Below, one piece after another: positions 1 to 17,742 of a stretch of 64,000 nt of DNA. Each line of letters begins with the position of its first letter. Position 1 is the first letter of the stretch. Position numbers and translations under genes: made by a program. Source of the stretch: Phalacrocorax aristotelis (Eukaryota > Chordata > Aves > Suliformes > Phalacrocoracidae); the NCBI RefSeq assembly GCF_949628215.1, contig NC_134280.1:2242501-2306500 (forward strand), given 5' to 3'. A model generated the notes under the pieces. That model worked only from the letters and a program-made list of their open reading frames with translations. It searched no databases and was not told the DNA's origin.

Positions 1-7008
<7,008 letters not shown>

Positions 7009-7310
7009 GTTCAAGAACCTGGGGAAAAAATAGTATTCATCAGTTGATAACTTGCCATAACGTAGCTAGGAAAAAACCAAAATCATCTTAATTTGGCAGA
7101 TGTAACACGGTTATACTGAAGTTGCACTCTGCTGCCGTTCAATGTTTAGTAGGGGGCAAAAAGAAGTTACCATGCCCTTACGTTTATGCCCGATCATATA
7201 GGTTGTTCTTCGGATATTTTTTTTAAGTACAGCATTTGCATTTATAGCCATACATTTTCTTGTCTTATTAGACGCATCCGTTTGTAATTTAGGGTACTTC
7301 TCAAGGCACT

Positions 7311-7321
7311 AATAAAATAAA
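7311..7321 (+). terminator. Candidate proximal poly(A) signals of CACNB4
   Basis: Two overlapping AATAAA hexamers lie about 300 nt after the CACNB4 stop codon. They are the earliest canonical signals in the 3' UTR. Use is inferred from position only. Confidence 0.4.
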
Positions 7322-10300
7322 TAATTTCCTGTGCTGGAAATTCCAAATGACCAGTTCCAGTTGGAACCAATTTATAAACCAATTCCTGTTGGAATTTGGG
7401 TGAATTGACTGGAAAGTCGACTTGAGCATGTTGCAATCAATTGAAAAAAAAAAAACAACCACAAAACAAAAAAAAATACCAAATGAAAAATCTGAAAATT
7501 ACAAACCACTAGAAGCCAGAAAGTCAGCTGCAGTATTTGTTTGCTGGAAGCTCAATTTACTTTTAAAGTTAGAATAAAAGGATTTATTCTAACTACTTAT
7601 TTCCAGAATGTAAACTCCTCAGAGTGCCAAATATCACAAATTATTGCAGCAGTTACAAAATACTTTCCAGTTTGAAATTATTTTTAGACCCGGCATGAAT
7701 GTTGCAGCAAAATGATTTCTTTAGTTTCGCCGGTACTGACGTGTTGTTGCGGTCAGCAATGATGAACCCTGACAGGATAAGGGGAAACAGGAACAGGAAA
7801 CTGAACAAACTTATGCATAGTTTGTATGGTTCGAAGTTGAGAATAGTCTTTCTTTTTTTCCTCTGGTTTACCTTAGTACAGCTAGTAGTCCCAAAATGGA
7901 ACATTAGTGTATAGATACATCATATTTTCTTCCCATTTTTAGTATTCTGCCTTTTTACATGAAAACAGTACACTTCTCTTACCCAGTATGTAGAGTACCT
8001 ACATTCCAGTACATCTGAGTACCTACCTGTGTGTTACATCTTTCAGAACCCATCTCTGAATGTCTGACAATGCCAGCGTTGCACGAGAACTCTCCAGAAG
8101 ATCAGTTTAAATTTCAGTAATGAAATCTGAGGGAAGGGGGCAGGGTTAAATACTCGCAAACGAAGAACGTTTGAAATAACATTGGTCAGAATGAGCTTGC
8201 CATAAAAATGGAGTGTCGGGGGAAAAAAATCTGCTCCCAGTAAAGTCATCAAGCTGACATTTTTAAGTCAAAGAACTATGATAAATCTTTGGAGATATTG
8301 CTGCCTTACTTCCTAACAATCGCTTCTTTTCACCTATTTCAGTCTCCAGTTTCTTTAAATAGATAAATTTATGTGATGGGACCTTCTGTCTCACCTGATC
8401 AGTGAAGCCTTAGATCCAATATGATTGAAGAATTGACCATAACTGACCGTTTTGTACAACCCACTAAGGTTTTAAGCAGAGATTCCTGAAATCCCCCGCT
8501 GCACGCGCTTTCTAAAATTGACAGAACTATGCCGAGCACGCATTTCTTTAATGCAGGTTCACGTCAAAACTGTTTTTTCAAAAATGAGGATCATTAACTT
8601 TTATATTTGCTTATTTTCTTCCCAAAGCCTGCTAAAAGTAGGCTTTAAAAGCATGTAGCACTAAATGAATTTCCTGAATATTACAGTTTCTTCTCCTTTG
8701 TGGACCAGTTAGCAGAGATCACTGGTATTTTCCACCACTGTTGAGTCTGGTTATCTTCTTGGCGTTAACAGCGAGAAAAGTAATTCATCTCATATCTGGT
8801 ACAACCAAAAATGATGTACATCTCTAGCAGCATTTAAAGATTGCGGATGCATGATTAATTTTTTAAACAACTTCACTGCCTAAAAGGCGGCCTTCAGCAC
8901 CACTAGATGATCCGAATGGGCCAGTTACCAAGAAAAAAAATAAAGAAAGAAAATATCTGCATCCATTGGAGTAACAGAGTGAGGAACGGGTATGACAGAC
9001 CTGATCCTGTGTGGTTTTCTCAGGCTGAATGCCTGCAGATCCCCAAAGAGCATTTAGGCTGCGAAGGCACAGCAAGATCTGGTCTGGGACCGGTAGCTTC
9101 GGCTGCCTTCTCTAATACTTTCTGCTATAGCACAGTGGAGCATTCTCCAGTAATTTTTACAGATCTTTGTTACATGTACAGCACACGTACCTGCATGAGA
9201 AAGGAGGCGTTAGGCAAAACATTTTTTCTATAAGCTTCAATAAGTTTCTTGTTTGTGTGCATTAAAGTATTAATTGCAAAGGATGCACTGAGATGTATAA
9301 ACCTAGATTAGAGAGCTGTTTATCTTTATTCTGTAGTAGCATTAGGGATCAGATCATTTAACTGCTTGAAGATATTTGCATTTTAATGGCAGGTAGCTGC
9401 GAAGCACCTACATATATTTTCTAGTAAACAAGGTTACTGCTTTATCATTTCCTCGACAAAAATGTCATTTATTTCTAGAGCCTTTTGGAGCCTTGTTTTG
9501 AAGTCTTCCATGTCATGCTAGTAACAGGAAAGATCTCCACAACGCGTATGCACAAATTCCATGACCTGCAGCATCTGAAGTGCCAAAACTACTTTCTTTG
9601 TTCCAATAAAAACAGGCTCGTGAGGGAAGTCGCGTATTGTCTTGAACGAACACATCAAGTTCCCTTATTAAGTGGGTTTAAGTTTACTTTACTCTTGTAT
9701 GTAATTAGTTTACCCTCGCCTCTCCCACTGCCCATTCCATTTCAATATAAGAAACTGGTTATAAGTGATCCAGCAGGTCTCCTTGCTTGCTGTTTTTTTT
9801 ATTCTTTGAAAATAGATATATCTTTAAGTACAAATATACCGAACGTGCTCATATATTATTAATTTATTCTAGATACAAGCTATGGGAACTCTTTATTTTA
9901 AAAAATAAATTATTTTTAGGAAACACAGTAATCGGTAAAAGCTGCAATGTTGATCAGGACATGTTAACTCGTAGTATTTGTATTAGAACTTCAGCACTGC
10001 TAGCCAGCTGTATTGTGATTTATTATGCCATGGCGCTATATCGAATTGCGATGTTCATGTATTCCTCAATGAATACGAGCAAGACTTAATTTTTCAGTCC
10101 TCACAGCATTTCTTCTTGTTATTAAAATATTATTACAGATCAGAGTTCTGTTCCTAAGCTCTGGCTTATGCAGAGGATTTTTAGAAATATTTATAACAAC
10201 TTTTTGTTGTTGTCGGCGGAGTTTTTCATTAGGACACTTGGATTAAAGACAATTTAGCCAATAAAGGTGATAACAACAGTCTTAATACCTAAAGACAATA

Positions 10301-10624
10301 TATGTCAGTGCATTCATACGTTTGAATGAATTAACAAAAGCGTTTTACAAATCCCAAAGCCATTTGAAAGACAATTAATTGTTAAACTTTTAACTTCAAA
10401 TACCTTGGCAAGTTGTATTTAACAGATGTACGGGTTCTTTTACCAGTTCCATAGATGAACGTTTATCCCATGGGATGTGCAGCTCACAACTGACTATGTT
10501 TTCTGACCGAGTATAGTGGGAAATGATGTTTAAAAGAATGCAGCTAAGGCTGCTCTAGATCAAATTTTAGCTTATAAACAGTGGGCTGAATTAGGTGATC
10601 ATTTTCTAAGCAGTTCCTCTGCTT

Positions 10625-10945
10625 GAGAATCGATGGCGCGTTGTGGCCCGACACCCCCATTTTATCCCGACGACTCACCTTGCCACGGGAATCAGGTGGC
10701 GCGCCTGATCTTGTCCGTGACAAGCAGGAGCAGTTTCTGAAGCAAGTGCTGTTGCCTCTTGCTAATCGCCCCACTTCTCAGTGCTGGGCTCTCAGCCCGC
10801 TTCTGGTACCGTGGCTTTTTGACTTCACTCGGAGGGACCCGCGCAAATCAAGCGTGCCGGGGCGCGGAGGCGGCTCTGTGACTCGGCGGGCGCAGGCGCC
10901 GGTGATGGTGCTCACCGCATTCGTGCTGGGTTCGCTGCAAACAGA
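10625..10945. promoter_or_regulatory. Orphan CpG-dense patch between CACNB4 and ARL5A
   Basis: About 30 CpG dinucleotides fall in roughly 320 bases (hand count), against an AT-rich, CpG-poor background on both sides. It contains GGCGCGCC and, near 10891-10901, GCGCAGGCGCC, which resembles an NRF1 half-palindrome. A long frame crosses it but encodes no recognisable domain. It is a candidate promoter or enhancer, possibly for an unannotated noncoding transcript. Nothing in the sequence proves activity. Confidence 0.4.
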
Positions 10946-13700
10946 AGAACGTTTCGCTGGGTTTTCTCCAGGTCTGGAAGCTGCTTCTGAAGTTGATATT
11001 CGGGGGTTTAATCTTTTGTGCTCCTTGCTTTTAAAGTAACGTTTAATGCGTACTTAAGAGAGTGAAAATTACACACAGGAGGGAAGGTAGCTGTAGGAAT
11101 AACAAGATGAGGGTCGTTCCTCCGGATGTGCGTAGGCCCGTAACGTCACGTTCGGTTTGACTGCAAATCTTCTGAATTCAGTTTGGTCTCAATACCGTAG
11201 ACGTCTCTGAAACGCCCCAGAATCTCGTTCCTTTACTGACATAACCGTGCTTAGAACAATATTGCTAGTAGTGTTACTTTATAGCATACTGATTGGGGTA
11301 AGTTAGGGCTTTCCTGAGTCGTTTTTTTCTTTTCAGAATGTATGAAATGTATCCTCTGCTATATTTTGTTTTCCAAGTTCAGTGCTTACGAAGCCTGTCC
11401 TTGATTCCACAGTCTTAATTTTTTTTTTAAACCAAAGCTAATTGGAGACGACAAAAGAAAAAAAAAATAAATGCATATTTATACAAATCTGTTTTCGCTC
11501 TAAAAATCTGTACTTTAAAATTAGGCTGTATTACCCCGATTGGCATTAATACACGTTTGGATACATGGCGTTCTGCCGTCACATATTTCGTTGCAGCTCC
11601 CCCTCCTTCCTTCAAATGGTGGTTCTACAGAGAGTACCAAGGCTGCAAGAGACTCTAACATAGCTGATTTTAACTCTGGGGGAAGTAAGTTCCCGCTGTC
11701 TTTAAAATGATGCCAAAAAGAGAGTGTATTATTTGAAGAGTCGTAATTTGAATAAGCTTTGTAAGATTGTTATGCAAGGCCAATTTATTTTATATGGAAA
11801 AATAAAGGTACGTCTTTAAAAATAAAGGGACATTTTAATAATGTTATTAAATACATGTAAGAAATTAACATGGAGAAAGAGCTGGAAACGCTACTTTGTA
11901 TTGAAATTTGGGTTAACATCTCTCATTTGTGGAATCCATTTAAGAGGTTAAGAGAAACACTGTAATTGAATCCACGTAGAGAATTTTGCTAAAAGGTAGA
12001 AATAATTTAAAAAATGTTACTAAGAGCGTGTCACCCCTTTCTTCCTTTGGAAGTTGTGAAACTGGGAGCGGCATTGGCTTGGTCTCGGTAACGTTTAGCA
12101 GACCTGCCTTTCCCCCTCAGATGTCGTGGCAGTGAGTTACTACCTGGACTAGGTCGTACGGGCACCTGCTGCTGGACACTTTATTACTGGCTTCTCCAGA
12201 GTCAGTATTTGCAAGGTCTGCCCATAAATGTCACGCACCGACGATCGTATGGCCTTACCAATATTTCCTGAAAAACAGAATGTAATTAAATTTAATGCCA
12301 CAGTCCCCTTTGATATTAATTCTACTCTGTATAAGCAGTAGAAAATCCATATAGGGAGAAAATATATTGTACAGTACAGAATAATATATTTTGCCAATGA
12401 TACAAAAACAGAGCAAGGAGAAAGAAGCACATCTGTAATAGCACAAATTTACAGCAATTCCGCTGTCACATTTGGCATTGCATTTTTGAAAGAAGGGGGC
12501 AGATATTTTGATCCAGCGTCAATGGAGTTATTGCATTTTTGATCAGTTTAACTGGCTGCCTTCAGCAGTTTATTTCTAAGCCTTGCATTTTGCATACGTG
12601 ATTGATTTTTTGATAACATCTATTCCTTCCATACTAATTAATGAAAAAAAACCACCCAAACCAAAAAACCTTTTAAAATTAGCAAGTCCGCTGCATTCAT
12701 TTCTGCTAATTTCCTCCTCAAAGCCAAAATTACACGGATAACTTCAAATTTTGGCCAATGTCTAGATTTTGGCGTATGACTGATGACTATACCGCGAATA
12801 CGCTGGTAGCCCAAGGTCTGGAACGAAATATCCCAGTAAACAAGTTCTTGGGCTACAGAGCTACTTGCTTTCGTGTGTGGGGACGGGGAGGTGGGGGAGA
12901 GAAGAATGTTACACCACGAGAGCTGTGTCCACCCAAAACTTCCACTGATATTGCTGAGAATTTAAAACATAAAGTAAGCTTCAGGAGAGCATGCTTAGGC
13001 CCAAGGTGTATTTATGTTTGAAACACGCCCGATTCTCCTCTTGTGCGGGGAGAGAGAAAAGTCAGTGACGTTGTACAGGAACAGCACAGGAAGAGAAGCA
13101 AAAGGCAAATTGTATGTGCGCATGAGAAACGGAGGGGTGAAGAAGGAAGGTGAAAACAGTCATTCCAACTGCAAACTATGGACCTTGGGCTTCTCGGATC
13201 CCAGAAAATCTCTGTTTCTCACCCAAACTGGTTCCCAGTGACAGCTTGGCAGCGATACCTCCAGCCTCACTGGGAGCCAGTTCAGAGCCACGCTGGTGAA
13301 GACATTACTGCCTTTACCAAAAAAGAAAAAAAAAACACCAAACCCCAACCCCACAAATCTCTGTTTTCTGCTGATTTGCCCCTTTCTGGTTTTACTTCTA
13401 TAGATACTGTATGTGTAGCATTCTACAAGGCATGCTGGGTAAAATATACTATGCAAATGTGTACAGTGTTGCATGCTCTGCTCTCCCTCTGCTTTTAGTG
13501 GCTTTCAGAGAAGAAAAAAGTGTCGTTATTTTTGTGATCAGAATCATTTAAAAAAGAAAACGCAGACTGCATGCTGATAGTATCCTCATTTCTATGGATT
13601 TGTTTTATGGAATTTAGATGTACAAAAATGAACTGCATTCCAATAACTTTTCTACAATAAATGAAAAAAAACAACCTACAAACCGTTTCAGAGTCTTTTA

Positions 13701-16700
13701 AGTCTCTTTGTGTTCCGCACTCAAGGCCGGAAAAAAGCTCGTAAGAGTCACCTGAGAAAACCGTTCGGAGCGTGGCGGTGTTTTTATTGTTTGCCGATAG
13801 CTTTTGGCAGCAGCTTCACGTGTTAGCATTTTTAGAAAAAAATAATGAGATTCTGAAGAAGGAGATGCATCTGGTCTGTGAAATGAATGATGTTTATTTT
13901 TAAATCTATCTGCTCTTAAATAGCTGCAGATCAGAAGTACATAAATACATGGAGCATCTCGCTGTTCTGTCGAGAAGTAAGACTTTCAGCCAACTGCTCA
14001 GTCGAAGGATTCTCGTGAGCGTTAATGGTCTTTGGATCTGGTCCTCAGCATGTTCTCCTATTAATGTAAAATTGGTTCCTAGACAGAAACAAGCATCAGA
14101 ATGGTGTGAGGTATCAAAGATGGAATGACTGATTAAAATAGAACTAAATAGTGTTTATAGCATCTTGAAAACAAGCAAGCACCGAAAGACACTACCTCTA
14201 GCAGAGCGCTCCATGCTACCTTTTCCAAAGAGCAAGTTACAGGAACCAGCAACCTGACAGAGACGCCGTGATCACCAAAAGAAGCCTGGAAGTGCGGTGC
14301 TTTCAGCCTCACACGGGCGGCAGGGACCAAACCAGCCCCACGGCAGCACCGGGCTGTACCGAGCCCCACCAGGCCAGCACGGGCAGTGTGCTGCGGGGTC
14401 CGCCGTGCTGCCGCCCGTCCCATCGGGCTCCTGCCGGCTGCTGCCAGAGGGGAGAGCGGTGGTGCCCCTCGGCAGGGCTCGGGCACGGCTCACCCCTTGG
14501 GGCCTTCCTCGCATCTCTCCGGGCCCGGCAGCACCTGCGATAACCAGCTCCACAGCGCGCTTGCTTCCTCAGCGTTTCTGTCGGGAGCCTGCCTTCGAAG
14601 GACACATATATTTACCAGGTGAGCTCCACGTTACATGTTAATTAACGTTGGCTTTTACATACCTAATGCGTGTGCGGGGCTTTTAAATTGAATTACCTCG
14701 TCTAAGTGTTCAAAATCAGATATAAGCATGAGAGTTTTAAATTAAGCTCTTAATAAAAAGCTGAAGGTCTTCCAAATAAATGTAACGGAGCAGAAATACA
14801 TTCTTTTGTGTGGTTTCATATGATCCTAGAAGTTAAAAGTTCATAAGCCACGTATCTTGTCTGTTTTCTCTACATGTTTGGATTTCTGCTGTGTAGAAGT
14901 ATTTTCCCTTCCACTGGTGAAATCCTACTGTAGGCAGACGCCGCGCTTCTGCAGCATAGAAACGCTGAGCTGACCCGCTGTCAGCCTTAGAGTTGCTTGG
15001 AACAAAACGTACACAACCTGAAGAAGGCTTTTCAGACTTCCAGGAGGAAACCGTGTAACCGTATTCACCATAAGCCCTGCTGACCTGCGTCCTTAGCAAT
15101 TTCCACCAGCAGTGGGAAGCCCAACGTTAGTGTTGGCACGTAAAAAAGCAGCAGCACAACACAGGTTAAACCAGGCCGCCATACAGATGTCTTAATCAAC
15201 GAGTTAACTACTAGAGGGGCCAGAGAGAGGGGCCAATGGCTTTCTAGTCCAAAAATACACCATATATTCATTCAGCTTGTAAAAATGCCGCTCTGTTTTT
15301 GCCACAGGACTATACACAGGGTCTATTAAAAAGAAAAAACCTCATGGGGGAAAAAAACTGCAGCGCTCTTCTATTTAAAGAATCAAACTAAATTGTTTAA
15401 TTGGATTTTGCTACCCTCTCACGTAGTTATGCAGCCTACCCAACCCTGGAACGAGCCCACGGGTTTCAGGCTCGGTCTGTGTTTACACCAGGGGAACTGA
15501 GACTAGAAATGAATCGTAGGCATCTGAAATTCTCAGCTGAGGTATGGCAGAAAGGGCGATAATTGGCGGCTAATGAATAATTAATTCCATCGCAGGGTGA
15601 ATGCTGAGCTTGTGGAAAGTGTATCGCGTTGGAGGAGCTCCTTCGTTCACCTGCCAGTTGCCCGTCGTCCCTGTGACCGCAGCACTGACACGGGGACTGA
15701 CGGCTCCTCCTGCACACCTCCATTTCCCTGCCGCCTTCCCCCATCGGCGTCTCCAAGGCCACCGTGCTCAGCTAGCGGCCTTCCTTGCCTGTCCTGAGAG
15801 GAATACGTGGATCTTGGTCACTCCTGGAGTTGAACAGTGTGGAAGGATATTTCTGTGTTGCACTTATATATGATAAAGCATCGCTACTCTTCCAAAGCCA
15901 CGCTGATTGTCACATCTGAGCTTAAAAATTAACAATGTAATTCTAAAACAGCAGACCAAAACCATAAAAGGTAAACAGCCTTCGTATTAAGAGACACTTT
16001 TTCTTTCACAGACTGCCTGTCATGCTTAGCAAACAAAAGTTTCACAGACTAGCTGGAAGATGTCTGGGCTAGCCGTGTTTTTCACCTGCCATATTAGGTA
16101 GCTGATATCATTATGCTGAAAAAGGTACAAAGCATGAATACCATGGATGGTAATACATTATATCTAGTTATTTTAAACCTGGATGACTATAGATCCATGA
16201 CTAGTGAAGCATATGATCTATTTTTATCCAATTAAAGTTATAACATGCCAGTTTACGAGCAAGATATTTATTTTCTTCAACCATTAAGGACCATATAGTC
16301 CCCTTCACTGCAACAGGAAGCAGGAAAGCCCGCAGACCCAGACAAACTCAGAGATTACTACTGGCCTCGCTCCTTCGATCATAGGCCAATATTGCAGCAG
16401 GGAAAATAAAAGCAAGAAGCCACTAGCAGAGTAAAAGCTGCTAGAAGGAAAGTAGCAAAAACCCCTGAAATAAGAAAGGGGTGTATCACATGGGAAGGGG
16501 GCCAGATACCGTGTGGAAGGATGAAAGCAGTGTACCAGGCAAGGAAGGAAGGTGGAGGTGGGACTGAGCGAGTCGGTGTGCCAGCCTGCAAAGGGGTAGC
16601 GGAAGAACAGAGCCGATGGTAAGCGCTTATATGGGCAGGGAAAAGGGAGGCTGTGGTGGGGGTGAGGGGACAAGGTGGAATGAGGAGCAAAGCCAGTAAC

Positions 16701-16775
16701 ACGTACTGTCAATGCCAGGATGCTACACTGCACAATACCGACGGTTCTGAGGAACATGAGCATGTCCAGAGGACT
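13701..16775. other. Intergenic region CACNB4-ARL5A
   Basis: No gene is recognised. A GC-rich, CpG-containing patch lies at about 14276-14600 and is described separately. The remainder is AT-rich unique-looking sequence. Confidence 0.6.
14276..14600. promoter_or_regulatory. GC-rich patch with CpGs, intergenic
   Basis: The base composition switches abruptly to GC-rich with many CpGs and CTGCCGG/GGGCACGG-type words, then returns to AT-rich at about 14600. Open frames appear on both strands here, as expected from high GC with few stop codons, and none encodes a known domain. It may be a small CpG island or an old GC-rich repeat. Confidence 0.3.
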
Positions 16776-17130
16776 TAGAATCATGGAATCATTAAGGTTG
16801 GAAAGACCTCTAGGACCATCAGGTCCAACCATCAACCCAACACCCCCAGGCCTCCTAAACCATGTCCCAAAATGCTGCGTCTGCATGTGTTTTGAACCCC
16901 TCCAGGGACGGTGACTCCCCCACCTCTCTGGGCAGCCTGTGCCAGGGCCAGACCCCTCTGGCAGTGAAGAAATTTTTCCTAATCTCCAACCTAAACCTCC
17001 CCTGACGCAGCTTGAGGCCGTTTCCTCTCTTCCTGTCACTGGTGACTTGGGAGAAGCCTAAAGAGGGACAGAGAGGCCTCCCCGTCCCAAGCCAGGCGTC
17101 CCATCCCAGGAGGAGCTCCTCACGGCGGAG
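16776..17130 (-). mobile_element. CR1 LINE, 3'-end fragment (minus strand)
   Basis: Read on the minus strand, this ends with the usual CR1 tail: a CCTAGAGGTCTTTCCAACCT-type segment followed by ATTCCATGATTCTAAG near 16776. Further in it has the CR1 words for 'aggctgcccagagaggtgggggagtc' and 'gggaggtttaggttggagattagg'. It is the same family as the plus-strand copy at 36.19-37.03 kb. The 5' boundary is blurred and similarity may reach about 17190. It lies just upstream of the ARL5A promoter. Confidence 0.88.
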
Positions 17131-17532
17131 GCCCCTCCAGCCCAAGCGGGGGCAGAGCACGACCCCAAGGCTGGCTCAGCCGCCCCCGGCCACCCTTTAG
17201 AACAAGGCGGCACTCAGCCGGGTCGCTGCGGTGACGGACGAGGCCTGCAGGCTCTGAGCTTCGCAGGACGTGCTTTTTTGACCTTAAAAAACCTGGGCAT
17301 TCCACCAGTTTCACTCTTACACGCCTTAATTTACGAGGGGCTTCCGCCGCGCCAGCTGAGGCGGAGTCGCGTAATGGCGGCCGTGACGTCGTCCCCGCCC
17401 CCCGACGTCACAACGACGCGCCCTCCCCCCCCCTCCCCCCCCCTCCCCCGTCCCTACGGTGGCCGCGGCGGCCCGCGTTGCTCTCCCGGTCCGGTCGGGC
17501 GGCGAGGCGGGAGCGGAGCGGGTCCGGCGGCG

Positions 17533-17610
17533 ATGTCCGAGCGGCAGCAGGCCCGGCGAGGCCCCTTCCCGCCCTCCCAGCGGGACACCGGGCGCTGGGC
17601 CGGGCCCTGA
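17533..17610 (+). CDS. Upstream ORF in the ARL5A 5' leader (25 codons)
   Basis: An ATG at 17533 opens a 25-codon ORF that stops at 17608-17610, before the ARL5A ATG at 17697. It encodes a short Arg/Pro/Gln-rich peptide starting MSERQQARRGPF. It lies in a different frame from ARL5A and does not overlap it. If transcription starts upstream of 17533, scanning ribosomes would meet it first. The real product could be nothing more than a translational brake, and it may be unused. Confidence 0.35.
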   Translation: MSERQQARRGPFPPSQRDTGRWAGP

Positions 17611-17696
17611 GTCGCCGCCCGCCCTCCGGCAGCGGGAGAAGCCCCCGCGGCAGGCGCCGAGGGAGCCGGCGAGGCCCGGAGCTGCCCCGGCTGAGG

Positions 17697-17742
17697 ATGG
17701 GGATCCTCTTCACCAGGATATGGAGGCTGTTCAACCATCAGG
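17697..17742 (+). CDS. ARL5A: ARL5A coding exon 1
   Basis: Encodes [15 protein letters not shown] plus the first base of Glu16. Gly2 is the expected myristoylation site, followed by an amphipathic membrane helix. The donor is gtgagg at 17743. Confidence 0.96.

Larger units (their letters stand above)
7009..13700 (+). other. CACNB4: CACNB4 3' UTR and downstream region, extent uncertain
   Basis: This follows the CACNB4 stop codon. The first part is AT-rich and should be 3' UTR. AATAAA hexamers occur at 7311-7316, overlapping at 7316-7321, at 7573-7578, and at 13656-13661 where an A-rich run follows. I cannot tell from sequence which are used, so the UTR end is unknown. Around 7330-7400 there is a cluster of related TTCCAGTTGGAA-like segments that could pair. 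Apart from the GC-rich patch at about 10.6 kb, no gene is visible. Confidence 0.5.

Noticed and set aside
14268-14641. Multiple overlapping frames of about 100 codons at 14.3-14.6 kb
   Set aside because: Five frames are open at once, which reflects GC richness rather than coding; none has a known domain.
16305-17160. 244-residue minus-strand open frame upstream of ARL5A
   Set aside because: Its start runs through the CR1 fragment and the rest matches nothing known; no promoter or splice context.
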